Of a stretch of 64,000 nucleotides of DNA, positions 17,002 through 26,594 are shown in pieces. Numbering within the stretch: position 1 is the first letter of the stretch; the number at the start of each line of letters is the position of its first letter. The stretch covers positions 186,001-250,000 of the forward strand of contig NZ_JACVAB010000005.1 of assembly GCF_014851585.1 (NCBI RefSeq), in the 5' to 3' direction. The notes under the pieces were generated by a model. That model searched no databases and was not told the DNA's origin. It saw nothing but the letters and a program-made list of their open reading frames with translations. This DNA comes from Agrobacterium sp. AGB01. Its GTDB lineage: Bacteria; Pseudomonadota; Alphaproteobacteria; Rhizobiales; Rhizobiaceae. The position numbers and the translations under genes are program-made.

Positions 17002-18117
17002 ATGAAACGCAAATATGTCCTGTCTCTCGTAGGCCTCGTGGCAGCAGCAGGTTCTGCCGGAGCCTTCTTCATGTTCTACGAGCCGACGAGGCAGGAAGCT
17101 TTGGCGGCTGATCCGAGGACAGCCTCCCCCCTGGTTCGGGTTGCCGAGGTCACGAACACCGGAATGACTGAGCGCTCTTTCACGGGAACGGTCGCGTCCC
17201 GTGTCCAGAGCAACCTTGGTTTCCGTGTTCCGGGCAAAATTGTCGAGCGGATGGTCGATGTAGGGCAGCAGGTCAGCAAAGACCAGGCGCTCATGCGCAT
17301 TGATGAAACCGACCTGCAACTGGCGCTCATCGCCAGACGAAATGCAGTCACCGCAGCACGCGCCGTTCTGGTCCAGGCGCAATTAGACGAGAAACGCTAT
17401 GCAGCGTTGGTAAAAAATGGTTTGGCAGCCACTCCACAGCGATATGAACAGGCAAAAGCAGCGCTTGACACTGCGACGGCTCAACTCGCGGCAGCAGAAG
17501 CCGACGCCCAAGTGGCTGAAAACAACACCCTCTACACGCTTCTCGTCGCAGACGCTGACGGAACAATAGTCCAGACCCTTGGAGATCCCGGGCAGGTCGT
17601 TGCCGCAGGCCAGACGGTCGTGCAACTGGCTCAGTCCGGACCACGTGAAGCCGTCGTCTGGCTTCCTGAGACCCTACGGCCCGCTCTCGGCTCCGAGGCT
17701 CAGGCCGATGTTTACGGAGGCGGCAGTCTGAGCGGCAAGGCCAGGCTGCGGCAGATTTCCGATTCTGCCGATCCCCAAACCCGGACTTACGAGGCTCGTT
17801 ACATTCTTGAGGGCAATGCGGCTTCAGCCCCGCTTGGCTCGACTGTGACAATCAAAATCCCCGACACTGACCGCCAGTCGGAAGTTGCGATACCCGTGGG
17901 TGCACTCCTGGACGACGGAAATCGTACAGGCGTGTGGGTTGTCGAAAGCACCACTTCGACTGTGAAGTTCACACCAGTCAAGGTTCGCCAGATCGGCGAG
18001 GAGACGGCATTTGTTAGCGGGATTGTGACTGGAGAGCAGGTCGTTGCCTTGGGGGCACATCTTCTCAACGATGGCGCAAACGTCAGGATTGCCTCGCAAC
18101 AAGAGGTTAAAAACTAA
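17002..18117 (+). CDS. RND efflux membrane-fusion protein (HlyD/AcrA family)
   Basis: A periplasmic adaptor of 371 residues. The N-terminal hydrophobic stretch (about 5-26) serves as signal or anchor, with no lipobox cysteine. The order is beta-barrel strand RSFTGTVASRV, lipoyl half LGFRVPGKIVERMVDVGQ, a coiled-coil hairpin (about 95-165, rich in Ala/Gln/Glu), the second lipoyl half, and a membrane-proximal domain at the C-terminus. It links the inner-membrane pump to an outer-membrane channel. Its stop shares one base with the pump's ATG, so the two are translated together. No outer-membrane channel gene accompanies it, so a channel encoded elsewhere must be used. Confidence 0.93.
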   Translation: MKRKYVLSLVGLVAAAGSAGAFFMFYEPTRQEALAADPRTASPLVRVAEVTNTGMTERSFTGTVASRVQSNLGFRVPGKIVERMVDVGQQVSKDQALMRIDETDLQLALIARRNAVTAARAVLVQAQLDEKRYAALVKNGLAATPQRYEQAKAALDTATAQLAAAEADAQVAENNTLYTLLVADADGTIVQTLGDPGQVVAAGQTVVQLAQSGPREAVVWLPETLRPALGSEAQADVYGGGSLSGKARLRQISDSADPQTRTYEARYILEGNAASAPLGSTVTIKIPDTDRQSEVAIPVGALLDDGNRTGVWVVESTTSTVKFTPVKVRQIGEETAFVSGIVTGEQVVALGAHLLNDGANVRIASQQEVKN

Positions 18118-21100
18118 TGAGCTTCAATCTTTCCGCCATCGCGGTTCGCGAACGTGCCATCACTCTTTTCTTTATCGTGCTGCTGGCAGCCGCTGGGGCC
18201 TATGCCTTTGTAAAGCTGGGACGCGCCGAAGATCCGTCGTTCACGATCAAGACACTGACGGTCACGTCAGTCTGGCCGGGCGCCACCGCGAGAGAAATGC
18301 AGGACCTCGTCGCTGAGCCGCTTGAGAAACGTATTCAGGAACTGACCTGGTACGACCGCGTCGAAACGACAACGCGGCCTGGGTACGCGTTCCTGACAGT
18401 CACCCTCAAGGATAATACGCCGTCAAGTGCTGTGGCAGAAGAATTCTATCAGGCGCGCAAAAAGCTCGGCGATGAGGCTCGAAACCTGCCTCCGGGCGTG
18501 ATGGGCCCATTCGTCAACGACGAGTATTCCGATGTGAGCTTCGGTCTCTATGCCTTGAAGGCAAAGGGACTGCCTATGCGCGATCTCGTGCGGCAGGCAG
18601 AGGTCATCCGGCAGGATTTCCTGCACGTGCCCGGTGTCAAAAAGATCAACATCGTCGGCGAGCGTCCCGAACAGATCTTCGTCGAGTTCTCCTATGCAAA
18701 ACTCGCGACGCTCGGCATATCCGCGCAGGATATCGCTGCCGCCTTGCAAAGACAGAACACGGTAACGCCCGCGGGATCAATCGACACCAAAGGACCACAG
18801 GTCTTCATCCGGTTCGACGGTGCGTATAACAGTGAGCAGGCAATCGCCGACACGCCGATCGCGGTCAGCGGTCGGACACTGAAGCTGTCCGACCTGGCGC
18901 AGGTGCGTCGAGGCTATCAGGATCCTGCAACCTATCTTATCCGCCATGAAGGTGAGCCGACCATAATGTTGGGTGCCGTCATGCAGGCTGGCTGGAACGG
19001 TCTTGATCTGGGCAAGGCACTCGAGGAGCGGTCTGCTGCAATCTCGCAGACATTGCCGCTGGGAATGACACTGACCAAAGTCAGTGATCAGGCTGTCAAT
19101 ATTGACGAGGCTGTCGGCGAATTCATGCTCAAGTTCGCGATGGCTTTGGGGGTTGTGCTTTTCGTAAGCCTCGTCGCACTCGGCTGGCGCGTCGGGATCG
19201 TTGTCGCACTTGCCGTCCCGCTAACTCTTGCCGTCGTTTTTCTCATCATGCTCGAAACCGGGCGGTTCTTCGACCGTATCACGCTCGGCGCCTTGATCCT
19301 TGCGCTCGGTCTGCTGGTTGACGATGCAATCATTTCCATTGAGGTCATGGTTGTAAAGATGGAAGAAGGCATGGACCGCATCAAGGCGGCGGCTTACGCC
19401 TGGAGCCATACGGCCGCGCCCATGCTGTCTGGAACGCTTGTGACGATCATCGGACTTATGCCCGTCGGTTTCGCAAAATCCACTGCCGGAGAATATGCCG
19501 GCAACATTTTCTGGGTGGTCGGCTTTGCCCTGATCGTATCGTGGATTGTCGCTGTGACCTTCACACCCTACCTCGGCGTGAAGATGTTGCCAGACGTCAA
19601 ACCCGTAGAGGGCGGCCACGAGGCTATATACAATACGCCAAATTATCGCCGGTTGCGCTCAACCATCGAGTTTGCAGTTCGCCATAAATATATGGTCTGC
19701 GCCGTGGTGGGCATTTCTATGGCAGTTTCTGTCATTGGGATGGGCGGGGTCAAACAGCAATTCTTCCCGACATCAGACCGTCCTGAGGTGTTGGTCGAAG
19801 TGCGCATGCCAGAGGGCACGAGCATCGAGGCGACGACATCTGCGGTCAAGAAAGTTGAAGACTGGCTGCAGACCCAGCCTGAGTCCGACATCGTCACGTC
19901 CTACGTAGGGCAGGGCGCACCGCGCTTCTTCTTTGCAATGGCACCGGAACTGCCTGATCCTGCCTTCGCCAAGGTCGTCGTGCTGACATCTGATGCCCAC
20001 GCGAGGGAAGAACTCAAGCACCGCCTTCGCGCTGCCATATCGGAAGGACTTGTCCCCGAAGCATCTGTGCGGGTGACGCAGCTCGTATTTGGTCCGTACA
20101 CGCCGTTCCCCGTCGAATTCCGGATCATGGGACCTGATCAGGACGAACTCTACAAGATCTCGGAGCAAGCTCTGGCGCTGATGAAGACCGTTCCCGATGT
20201 CCGCCAAGCCAACCGCGACTGGGGCAATCGAACACCTGTTCTGCGATTTGTCCCTGATCAGGAGCGGCTCAATCTGATTGGCCTTTCGCCAGCGGAGGCG
20301 GCCCAGCAGTTGCAGATGCTGCTCAGCGGTATCCCCGTCACGCAGGTGCGCGACAACATCCGCAACGTGCCTGTCGTTGCGCGAAGCGCTGGCGAAATCC
20401 GTCTCGACCCGTCGCGTCTTGCCGACTTCTCGCTGATGAGCAGGGATGGCCGTCAGGTGCCGCTGGATCAACTCGGGCACTCGGAGATCCGGTTCGAAGA
20501 GCCGATCTTGAAGCGTCGTGACCGGACCCCGGTCATCACGATCAGGTCTGATATCAACGAGGCGACGCAGCCACCGGAAGTTTCGCAACAGGTCATGCAG
20601 GCACTACAGCCGCTCATCGCGTCGCTCCCGGTCGGATACCGTATCGAGATGGGAGGAAATATCGAAGAGTCTCTCAAGGCGAATACGGCGCTAGCTCAGG
20701 TTTTCCCGCTGATGATTGCGGCTATGCTGATCGTCATCATCCTGCAGGTTCGCAGCCTGTCGACGATGACGATGGTGATGCTGACAGCACCGCTTGGTCT
20801 TGCAGGAGTGGTTCCGACCTTGCTCCTGTTCAATCAGCCGTTCGGCTTCAACGCCATTCTCGGCCTGATAGGACTGGCGGGTATTCTCATGCGTAACACG
20901 TTGATCCTGACGGAGCAGATCAAGGATAATCAGGCCGCGGGTCTCGACGACTACCATGCTGTCGTTGAAGCGACCGTTCAGCGGACGCGTCCGGTGATCC
21001 TGACCGCGCTTGCTGCGATCCTGGCGTTCATACCTCTGACCCATTCAGTGTTCTGGGGATCGATGGCTTATACGCTGATCGGCGGCACGGCGGCGGGTAC

Positions 21101-21233
21101 CGTGATGATACTCCTTTTTCTTCCTGCACTTTATGCCGTGTGGTTCCGAATCAAGCCGCCAAAGGGGGTGCACCATGCGCAACCGGTCCCGATCGACGAA
21201 CCGGGTCCCATGCCGGCGATGGCCGCAGAATAG
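18117..21233 (+). CDS. RND efflux pump, inner-membrane permease (HAE1-like)
   Basis: A protein of 1038 residues with the RND layout of 12 membrane helices and two large periplasmic loops. The proton-relay pair is present in helix 4 (LGLLVDDAIISIEVM), and the matching lysine/asparagine region lies in helix 10-11 (GIMLRN-like GILMRNTLILTEQ). The N-terminus begins AIRER-like (VRERAITLFFIVLLAA). It exports hydrophobic or amphiphilic compounds with the preceding membrane-fusion protein, under the divergent TetR. Its position directly behind the aromatic-acid genes may be coincidental. Confidence 0.95.
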   Translation: MSFNLSAIAVRERAITLFFIVLLAAAGAYAFVKLGRAEDPSFTIKTLTVTSVWPGATAREMQDLVAEPLEKRIQELTWYDRVETTTRPGYAFLTVTLKDNTPSSAVAEEFYQARKKLGDEARNLPPGVMGPFVNDEYSDVSFGLYALKAKGLPMRDLVRQAEVIRQDFLHVPGVKKINIVGERPEQIFVEFSYAKLATLGISAQDIAAALQRQNTVTPAGSIDTKGPQVFIRFDGAYNSEQAIADTPIAVSGRTLKLSDLAQVRRGYQDPATYLIRHEGEPTIMLGAVMQAGWNGLDLGKALEERSAAISQTLPLGMTLTKVSDQAVNIDEAVGEFMLKFAMALGVVLFVSLVALGWRVGIVVALAVPLTLAVVFLIMLETGRFFDRITLGALILALGLLVDDAIISIEVMVVKMEEGMDRIKAAAYAWSHTAAPMLSGTLVTIIGLMPVGFAKSTAGEYAGNIFWVVGFALIVSWIVAVTFTPYLGVKMLPDVKPVEGGHEAIYNTPNYRRLRSTIEFAVRHKYMVCAVVGISMAVSVIGMGGVKQQFFPTSDRPEVLVEVRMPEGTSIEATTSAVKKVEDWLQTQPESDIVTSYVGQGAPRFFFAMAPELPDPAFAKVVVLTSDAHAREELKHRLRAAISEGLVPEASVRVTQLVFGPYTPFPVEFRIMGPDQDELYKISEQALALMKTVPDVRQANRDWGNRTPVLRFVPDQERLNLIGLSPAEAAQQLQMLLSGIPVTQVRDNIRNVPVVARSAGEIRLDPSRLADFSLMSRDGRQVPLDQLGHSEIRFEEPILKRRDRTPVITIRSDINEATQPPEVSQQVMQALQPLIASLPVGYRIEMGGNIEESLKANTALAQVFPLMIAAMLIVIILQVRSLSTMTMVMLTAPLGLAGVVPTLLLFNQPFGFNAILGLIGLAGILMRNTLILTEQIKDNQAAGLDDYHAVVEATVQRTRPVILTALAAILAFIPLTHSVFWGSMAYTLIGGTAAGTVMILLFLPALYAVWFRIKPPKGVHHAQPVPIDEPGPMPAMAAE

Positions 21234-21701
21234 AGGTTCGTCGGGCCATCGAACGCCTGGAGTGCTGTCGGGAAGGTTGGGACATGCCAACTAGAAGTGA
21301 AGGAATTCCCCTTGCCACTATGCTTCAATCTGCTCCGGATGTGGCGAAATGCATTTGCGCCACATCGGCTCTCAAGCGTCTGGACCGGCGAATTACGCGA
21401 AGACAGTGGACAGAAATCACATCACGTCAGAGCAGCCGTGTCAGTTTTATTCTCGATGCAAAAAATCTCGCTCCTCGGGAGGGGCTGGGTAAAGGCCATA
21501 CGCGTTCGAAAGTAGAGTAAAACAAGTATATTTAGGCTTATGACCAGCACAGATCTGAAATAGTATTGATTACACATCATGTATCAATACGCATTCACAC
21601 CTTGCAGTTGATTTCATTTCCGCTTGATTCACCTTTTGTATTTCCGATGATGAAAGATGGATTTGCTACATAACCGACTCTGTACTTGATGGGCCGTGTG
21701 A
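21234..21701. other. Intergenic region without a recognisable gene
   Basis: About 470 bp between the RND pump and the GGDEF-EAL gene. Short open frames occur in it, but none has a convincing start or homology that I can see. The last 150 bp are AT-rich and hold the inverted repeat at 21563-21590. Confidence 0.6.
21563..21590. promoter_or_regulatory. Inverted repeat upstream of the GGDEF-EAL gene
   Basis: GTATTGAT (21563-21570) pairs with ATCAATAC (21583-21590), and ACA/TGT continue the symmetry inside with one extra base. It lies 112 bp before the ATG at 21702. An operator is more likely than a terminator because no T-run follows. The cognate regulator is unknown. Confidence 0.4.
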
Positions 21702-23648
21702 ATGAACATATTAATCGCCAAGCAGAAACTGCAGTATTTTATGTCTGTACGGGCTGATAATTCGGACCTGTTACGAGAACAGTATCGTGCCTTCACCCGG
21801 CAAATGCCGATGATGTACTTTATACTGCTTTCAAGCACCTGGGCACTTGCCACGACGCATGTGAAATTGGCGCCGTCTTGGCTCACAATTGGAATTCCGG
21901 CTGTGTTCACAGTCGGCTGCACACTCAGGGTAGCATTCTGGTGGAGGACGCGCGGTGTCGATCCCTCGCCAAAGGTTGCGCATGCCGCACTACAGCGCAC
22001 AAACCGGCTGGCGGTCGGGATCGCAATAGCATTCACGCTCTGGTCGTTTTCGCTCGTACCCTATGGGAATGCCTATACGCAATCCCACGTCGCCTTCTAC
22101 ATGGCAATTACCGTTATTTCCTGCATCTTTTGTCTGATGTATGTGCGATCGGCCGCCTTTATTGTCACGGTCATTGTCAACGGGGCGTTCATTGTCTTTT
22201 TTCTGGCCTCACAACAACCGACATTCATTGCCATCGCGATCAATGTTCTGCTGGTTTGTGCGGGCATGATGTCCATCTTGTTGACCAACTATCGCAATTT
22301 CGAGCGCATGGTCGTTTCCCAACAGCGTACTGAAGCACTGAGCAACGAGAACCTGCTGCTTGCCAATATTGACAGCCTGACGGAACTACCGAACCGCCGG
22401 GCCTTTTTCACGCATCTGGAATCCGAACTCGAAAAGGCCAAGATTACGGGAACCCGGCTGGCGCTCGGCGTTATTGATCTTGATGGCTTCAAGCCAGTCA
22501 ACGATCTCTATGGACACTCTGTTGGCGACAGGCTCTTGGTCAATGTAAGTAAACGTCTTACCGATTCTCTCAAAGCAAGCAGGGCGTTTCGGCTGGGTGG
22601 CGATGAATTTGCCATTGTTGCTCCGATCATACCGGACGATGTGCAACTTGTCGCCAATGCGAATGCTATTTCGGAGCAGTTGAGAGCGCCCTACCACATG
22701 CCGGAAGGGACAGTGCATGTTTCCGCTTCCATGGGGATCGCGGTTTTTCCAAACCTTGCCTCGACTCTTGAACAGCTTTTCGACAGGGCGGATTATGCGC
22801 TTTACCATGCCAAGAAGACCCGGCGTGGCGATGCTGTTCTGTTCGATGCAGAGCATGAAAAGCAGATAAATATAGAAGCGCGCATCGAACATATGCTCAA
22901 ACAGAAAGACATGGAAAAAGAGCTTTCTGTCGTATTCCAGCCCATCGTTGACATACGCGATGGACGAGCCAACGGTTTTGAAGCACTGGCGCGTTGGCAC
23001 AGCCCGGTTCTCGGACAAGTGCCACCTGACCAGTTTTTCTCTATTGCCGAACGGGCAGGTATCGTCAGCTCACTCACTCGGCCCCTTCTCAAAACGGCCC
23101 TGACTGCTGCCTCGAAATGGGAGCCATCCCTCAGGTTGTCCTTCAATCTTTCCGCTCATGATCTCAACTCTTGCGAAGGCGTGCTGAGATTAGTCGGCAT
23201 CATTGAAAACAGCGGCTTTGATCCGCAAAGACTTGATCTTGAAATTACCGAAACGGCCTTTGCGCATGATTTCGAACAGGTCAGACAGTCGGTCGAAGTA
23301 TTGCGTCGCCTCGGTTGTGGTATTTCGCTGGATGATTTCGGCACGGGTTATTCCAGCCTGACACGGCTGCATGCTCTACCACTCACCAAGATCAAGATTG
23401 ATCGCAGCTTCGTGACTGATCTGCATAAGAAGCCAGCCAGTTACAAAATCGTGAAATCCCTCCTGACCCTAAGTCGAGACATGGGGCTGGAATGCGTGGT
23501 TGAGGGGGTCGAACTACCTGAGGAGCTCGAGGCTCTGGAAGGTCTCGGGGCTACCCTGGTGCAGGGCTATGTTTATGCGCGGCCCATGAGAGAGCCGGAT
23601 ATCGGTGAATTTCTTTCGCAGCAATCGTCTAAGCGAATGGTGCTATGA
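21702..23648 (+). CDS. Membrane-bound GGDEF-EAL protein (cyclic di-GMP turnover)
   Basis: A protein of 648 residues. The N-terminal 200 residues hold about six hydrophobic segments (for example MMYFILLSSTWALATTHV). The GGDEF domain covers about 215-385, with the intact active-site loop RLGGDEFAIV and DSLTELPNRRAFF at its start. The EAL domain covers about 400-640, with NGFEALARWHSP, DDFGTGYSSLTRL and ETAFAHD. Both catalytic motifs look intact, so either cyclase or phosphodiesterase activity is possible. No partner gene is adjacent. Confidence 0.92.
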   Translation: MNILIAKQKLQYFMSVRADNSDLLREQYRAFTRQMPMMYFILLSSTWALATTHVKLAPSWLTIGIPAVFTVGCTLRVAFWWRTRGVDPSPKVAHAALQRTNRLAVGIAIAFTLWSFSLVPYGNAYTQSHVAFYMAITVISCIFCLMYVRSAAFIVTVIVNGAFIVFFLASQQPTFIAIAINVLLVCAGMMSILLTNYRNFERMVVSQQRTEALSNENLLLANIDSLTELPNRRAFFTHLESELEKAKITGTRLALGVIDLDGFKPVNDLYGHSVGDRLLVNVSKRLTDSLKASRAFRLGGDEFAIVAPIIPDDVQLVANANAISEQLRAPYHMPEGTVHVSASMGIAVFPNLASTLEQLFDRADYALYHAKKTRRGDAVLFDAEHEKQINIEARIEHMLKQKDMEKELSVVFQPIVDIRDGRANGFEALARWHSPVLGQVPPDQFFSIAERAGIVSSLTRPLLKTALTAASKWEPSLRLSFNLSAHDLNSCEGVLRLVGIIENSGFDPQRLDLEITETAFAHDFEQVRQSVEVLRRLGCGISLDDFGTGYSSLTRLHALPLTKIKIDRSFVTDLHKKPASYKIVKSLLTLSRDMGLECVVEGVELPEELEALEGLGATLVQGYVYARPMREPDIGEFLSQQSSKRMVL

Positions 23649-23663
23649 ACCTGAATTTCGCAA

Positions 23664-23692
23664 TGGCAGCACCGCTTGAGCCAGTGCTGCCA
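23664..23692 (+). terminator. Hairpin after the GGDEF-EAL gene
   Basis: TGGCAGCAC (23664-23672) and GTGCTGCCA (23684-23692) form a perfect 9-bp stem with an 11-nt loop, 16 bp after the stop codon. No strong T-run follows, so termination efficiency is uncertain. A second small hairpin, GCGATCA/TGATCGC, lies at 23761-23781. Confidence 0.5.
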
Positions 23693-23832
23693 GGTTAACC
23701 AACGACCTTAAATATATATCTCCCGGTCGATGCATCCTTTCGATCTCCAGCGAGTTAAAAGCGATCATCCTTGCTGATCGCACAGGCTTAGCAAAGCTCG
23801 ACTGCGTCGCAATAAAAACTGGCGGCGTGACA

Positions 23833-24456
23833 ATGGAAAGTTTTGTTCAATGGACCATGCAGGAACTGGGGCTGTTTGGCATTGGTTTATTGATGTTCCT
23901 TGAGAATATCTTTCCGCCAATTCCTTCCGAGCTTATCATGCCCTTGGCGGGCTATCTGGCCGCAAAAGGGGAAGTAAATGTTTTCTCAGTCATTGCAGCC
24001 GGGTCAGTCGGCGCCATCATGGGGATCTTGCCTTGGTACGTTCTAGGGCGAGTTGTGAACGAGAAGCAGATCGAGGCAATAGCTTCTCGCCACGGGCGCT
24101 GGCTTACACTGTCGCCAAATGACATTCAGGTCGCACGCGGCCGCTTCCGCCGTCATGGCAAAATGTCTGTGCTGTTGGGCCGCCTTATACCGACGATACG
24201 GACACTCATTTCCGTACCGGCAGGGTTGGCCCGCATGCCGTTTTGGCAGTTTGCCTTTTACTCCGCGTTAGGCAGCGTTATGTGGACGACGATACTTGCG
24301 ATTGCGGGATTTGGCCTGGGTCAGGCATACGATACGGTTAAAGACTACGTCGATCCAGTGGCAACAACGGTGCTTTGTGGGATCATACTCGCCTACGCGT
24401 ACAGGGTCGTTACCTTCAAGCCCGAAACTGCCCGTCGTCTCGAATCATCAAGCTAA
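23833..24456 (+). CDS. DedA-family membrane protein
   Basis: A protein of 207 residues from the ATG at 23833 (a GTG two codons upstream is also possible). Family signatures are ENIFPPIPSELIMPLAGY near residues 25-42 and the arginine-rich segment RHGKMSVLLGRLIPTIRTLISVPAGLARM split across two stretches near 110-138. It has about five membrane segments. DedA/SNARE-associated proteins act in membrane homeostasis, with lipid scrambling or proton-dependent transport proposed. It is followed after about 55 bp by the AI-2E-family gene in the same direction. Confidence 0.88.
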   Translation: MESFVQWTMQELGLFGIGLLMFLENIFPPIPSELIMPLAGYLAAKGEVNVFSVIAAGSVGAIMGILPWYVLGRVVNEKQIEAIASRHGRWLTLSPNDIQVARGRFRRHGKMSVLLGRLIPTIRTLISVPAGLARMPFWQFAFYSALGSVMWTTILAIAGFGLGQAYDTVKDYVDPVATTVLCGIILAYAYRVVTFKPETARRLESSS

Positions 24457-24513
24457 AATACGGTCTACGCAGACAATCTTTGTTCATTGGCGGCTAACAT
24501 TAGAGGTGGTCCC

Positions 24514-26424
24514 TTGGCTGTAGAACAAAATAAGATCCTCGTCGCCGCAAGCACAGGGCCTCAGACCGGCGGGCATATAACCTCTGCTATTACAGGCAGA
24601 ACGTTGCTGATTTTGGTCTCGGTCGCCGTTATTCTTCATATAGGGCAGGAAATATTTGTACCGCTTGCGCTCGCTTTACTTCTGACATTCACTCTTTCTC
24701 CAATTGTTACATTCCTGAAGCGTCGACACGTTCCAAAGGTCGCAGCGGTGATTTCCGCTGTGGTAGTCGCTTTCTTGGCGATTGCCATGTTTAGCTTCGT
24801 CGTCGCGGGCCAAGTGGCAAATCTTGCTGAAAATATTCCGACATATCAGCGAAATATCGTTCTCAAGATACAGGCACTTAGCCAGGCTGGTTCGGGAAAC
24901 GGGGTCCTAGAACACTTAAGCAAGGTCGTTGAGCGAGTGGGGGCCGAGCTGCAGGACAGGGCAAGTGAAAGTCAGGCAGTTGGGCCTTCCCGTCAGGAAC
25001 CCATGCCCGTCGAAATCGTCACGAGGTCTAATCCGGTCCAGACACTGGGAAATTTCATCATTCCCCTGATAAGCCCATTCGCGACTGCCGGGTTGGTCAT
25101 AGTCCTTGTGGTTTTCATGTTGCTTGAACGTGAAGATCTGCGCGACCGATTTATACGGTTAGTGGGGCTGGGCGACCTGCACAAGACAACTGCGGCGCTC
25201 AAGGATGCCGGCAGCCGCGTGGGAAAATACTTGCTGATGCAACTGGTCGTGAACTCCCTTTACGCGATCCCTATTGCACTTGGGCTGTGGTGGCTGGGGA
25301 TCCCGAATGCGATTTTGTGGGGGCTCCTTACACTGGTGCTTCGTTTTGTGCCTTATATTGGACCTGTCATAGGCATGATACTCCCGCTCTTCCTCGCACT
25401 TGCAATCGCACCTGGATGGTCATTGCTGGCATGGGTTGCTGGTTTGTTCATTGTCACTGAACTGATCAGCAACAACGTGGTTGAGCCCTGGTTGTACGGG
25501 AGCCATACAGGCCTTTCACCTCTGGCTATTATCGTATCTGCCATTTTTTGGTCTTGGCTATGGGGACCTTTAGGGCTCATGTTGTCTACGCCACTGACAG
25601 TGTGCCTGGTCGTGCTGGGACGATATGTGCCGGAATTCAGCTTCCTCGATGTACTGTTGGGCAATAATCCGGTGCTCGAACCTCAAGAGAAGCTCTACCA
25701 GCGATTGCTTGCAGGAGATCCTAGCGAGGCAACTGACAACGCTGAGGAATTTCTCGAAGAGGAGTATCTCATCGACTACTATGACAAGGTGGGGTTACCT
25801 GCCTTGTCTCTTGGCGAGGCTGATCGCCAACGCGGGGTAATGACGGACGAGCAACTGGCTCTTTTCGCGGCAACGACAATGACACTGGTTGGCAACCTGG
25901 CTGACATTGCCTTGGAGGAGGAGAGTGACGGTTCGCAGGATGCCGAAGTCCCGGAAAATTCTCTGCCCGACGGGGCGGGTAAAACGCTTCTATGCGTCGG
26001 TGGGCGAGGCCCGATAGATATGGCAGCTGCGGCGATGATTTCGCAGGTGCTCGCGGTCCAGGGGGCAACCGTTCTCACTGATGACTTGGCAATGCCTGCG
26101 GTAAACCGCGTTAAATTGCCGAATGTTGGTGAAGCAGACACAGCGATTATCGTTTTCCTGAACCCGAAATCAAAGCCACACGCCCGTCAGATCATAAGAA
26201 GACTGAAGCGTCAAAAGCCGTCCCTGCGGGTGGGAATCGTCATACCGCTGCTCGAAGCAGGAGAAATCGTTGCCATTGACCCCGGCGAGATAAGTGCCGA
26301 TTTCATTTCCTCGACTATCGCAGAAGCGGTCCAAGGTGCGCTTTCCGACGTCATGGCAGTTGAACTTAAATCCCCCATTCGCAAGCTCATCAGGGCAAGG
26401 CCCGGGACGACCACAGCCGCTTGA
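24514..26424 (+). CDS. AI-2E-family (PerM-like) transporter with C-terminal soluble extension
   Basis: A protein of about 636 residues. No ATG fits: the TTG at 24514 has AGAGGTGG 4 nt ahead, and another TTG at 24487 is in frame. The first 380 residues form the usual eight-helix AI-2E/UPF0118 domain with the conserved GLWWLGIPNAILWG and PYIGPVIG segments and GLSPLAIIVSAIFWSW. About 240 residues follow, which is unusual because family members normally end near 350-400. The extension has an acidic linker (LEEEYLIDYYDK) and a Rossmann-like tail with TLLCVGGRGPIDMAAAAM. Transport substrate and the role of the tail are unknown. Confidence 0.85.
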   Translation: MAVEQNKILVAASTGPQTGGHITSAITGRTLLILVSVAVILHIGQEIFVPLALALLLTFTLSPIVTFLKRRHVPKVAAVISAVVVAFLAIAMFSFVVAGQVANLAENIPTYQRNIVLKIQALSQAGSGNGVLEHLSKVVERVGAELQDRASESQAVGPSRQEPMPVEIVTRSNPVQTLGNFIIPLISPFATAGLVIVLVVFMLLEREDLRDRFIRLVGLGDLHKTTAALKDAGSRVGKYLLMQLVVNSLYAIPIALGLWWLGIPNAILWGLLTLVLRFVPYIGPVIGMILPLFLALAIAPGWSLLAWVAGLFIVTELISNNVVEPWLYGSHTGLSPLAIIVSAIFWSWLWGPLGLMLSTPLTVCLVVLGRYVPEFSFLDVLLGNNPVLEPQEKLYQRLLAGDPSEATDNAEEFLEEEYLIDYYDKVGLPALSLGEADRQRGVMTDEQLALFAATTMTLVGNLADIALEEESDGSQDAEVPENSLPDGAGKTLLCVGGRGPIDMAAAAMISQVLAVQGATVLTDDLAMPAVNRVKLPNVGEADTAIIVFLNPKSKPHARQIIRRLKRQKPSLRVGIVIPLLEAGEIVAIDPGEISADFISSTIAEAVQGALSDVMAVELKSPIRKLIRARPGTTTAA

Positions 26425-26594
26425 CAAATCTCAACTGGTGATCGGCTGACTTCCCCAGCAATAGTTCAGACATATCGAAGCCTTGCCTACACGCCATCTG
26501 CGCATAGTGACCTGCGCGCACACTTAATTTGCAAACCATCGCGTTGGGAAAGGTCCAGCTGGAACTTTAGGCGGGATGTTTCATTTAACGGTTC

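Noticed and set aside
19773-20588. 271-codon minus-strand frame
   Set aside because: Antisense to the RND pump; no signal, domain or start site. Similar shadows occur inside pcaH, tctA, the IlvD/Edd gene and livM.
23761-23781. GCGATCA/TGATCGC hairpin ahead of dedA as a riboswitch
   Set aside because: Too small and without conserved riboswitch features; probably a simple stem near the promoter.
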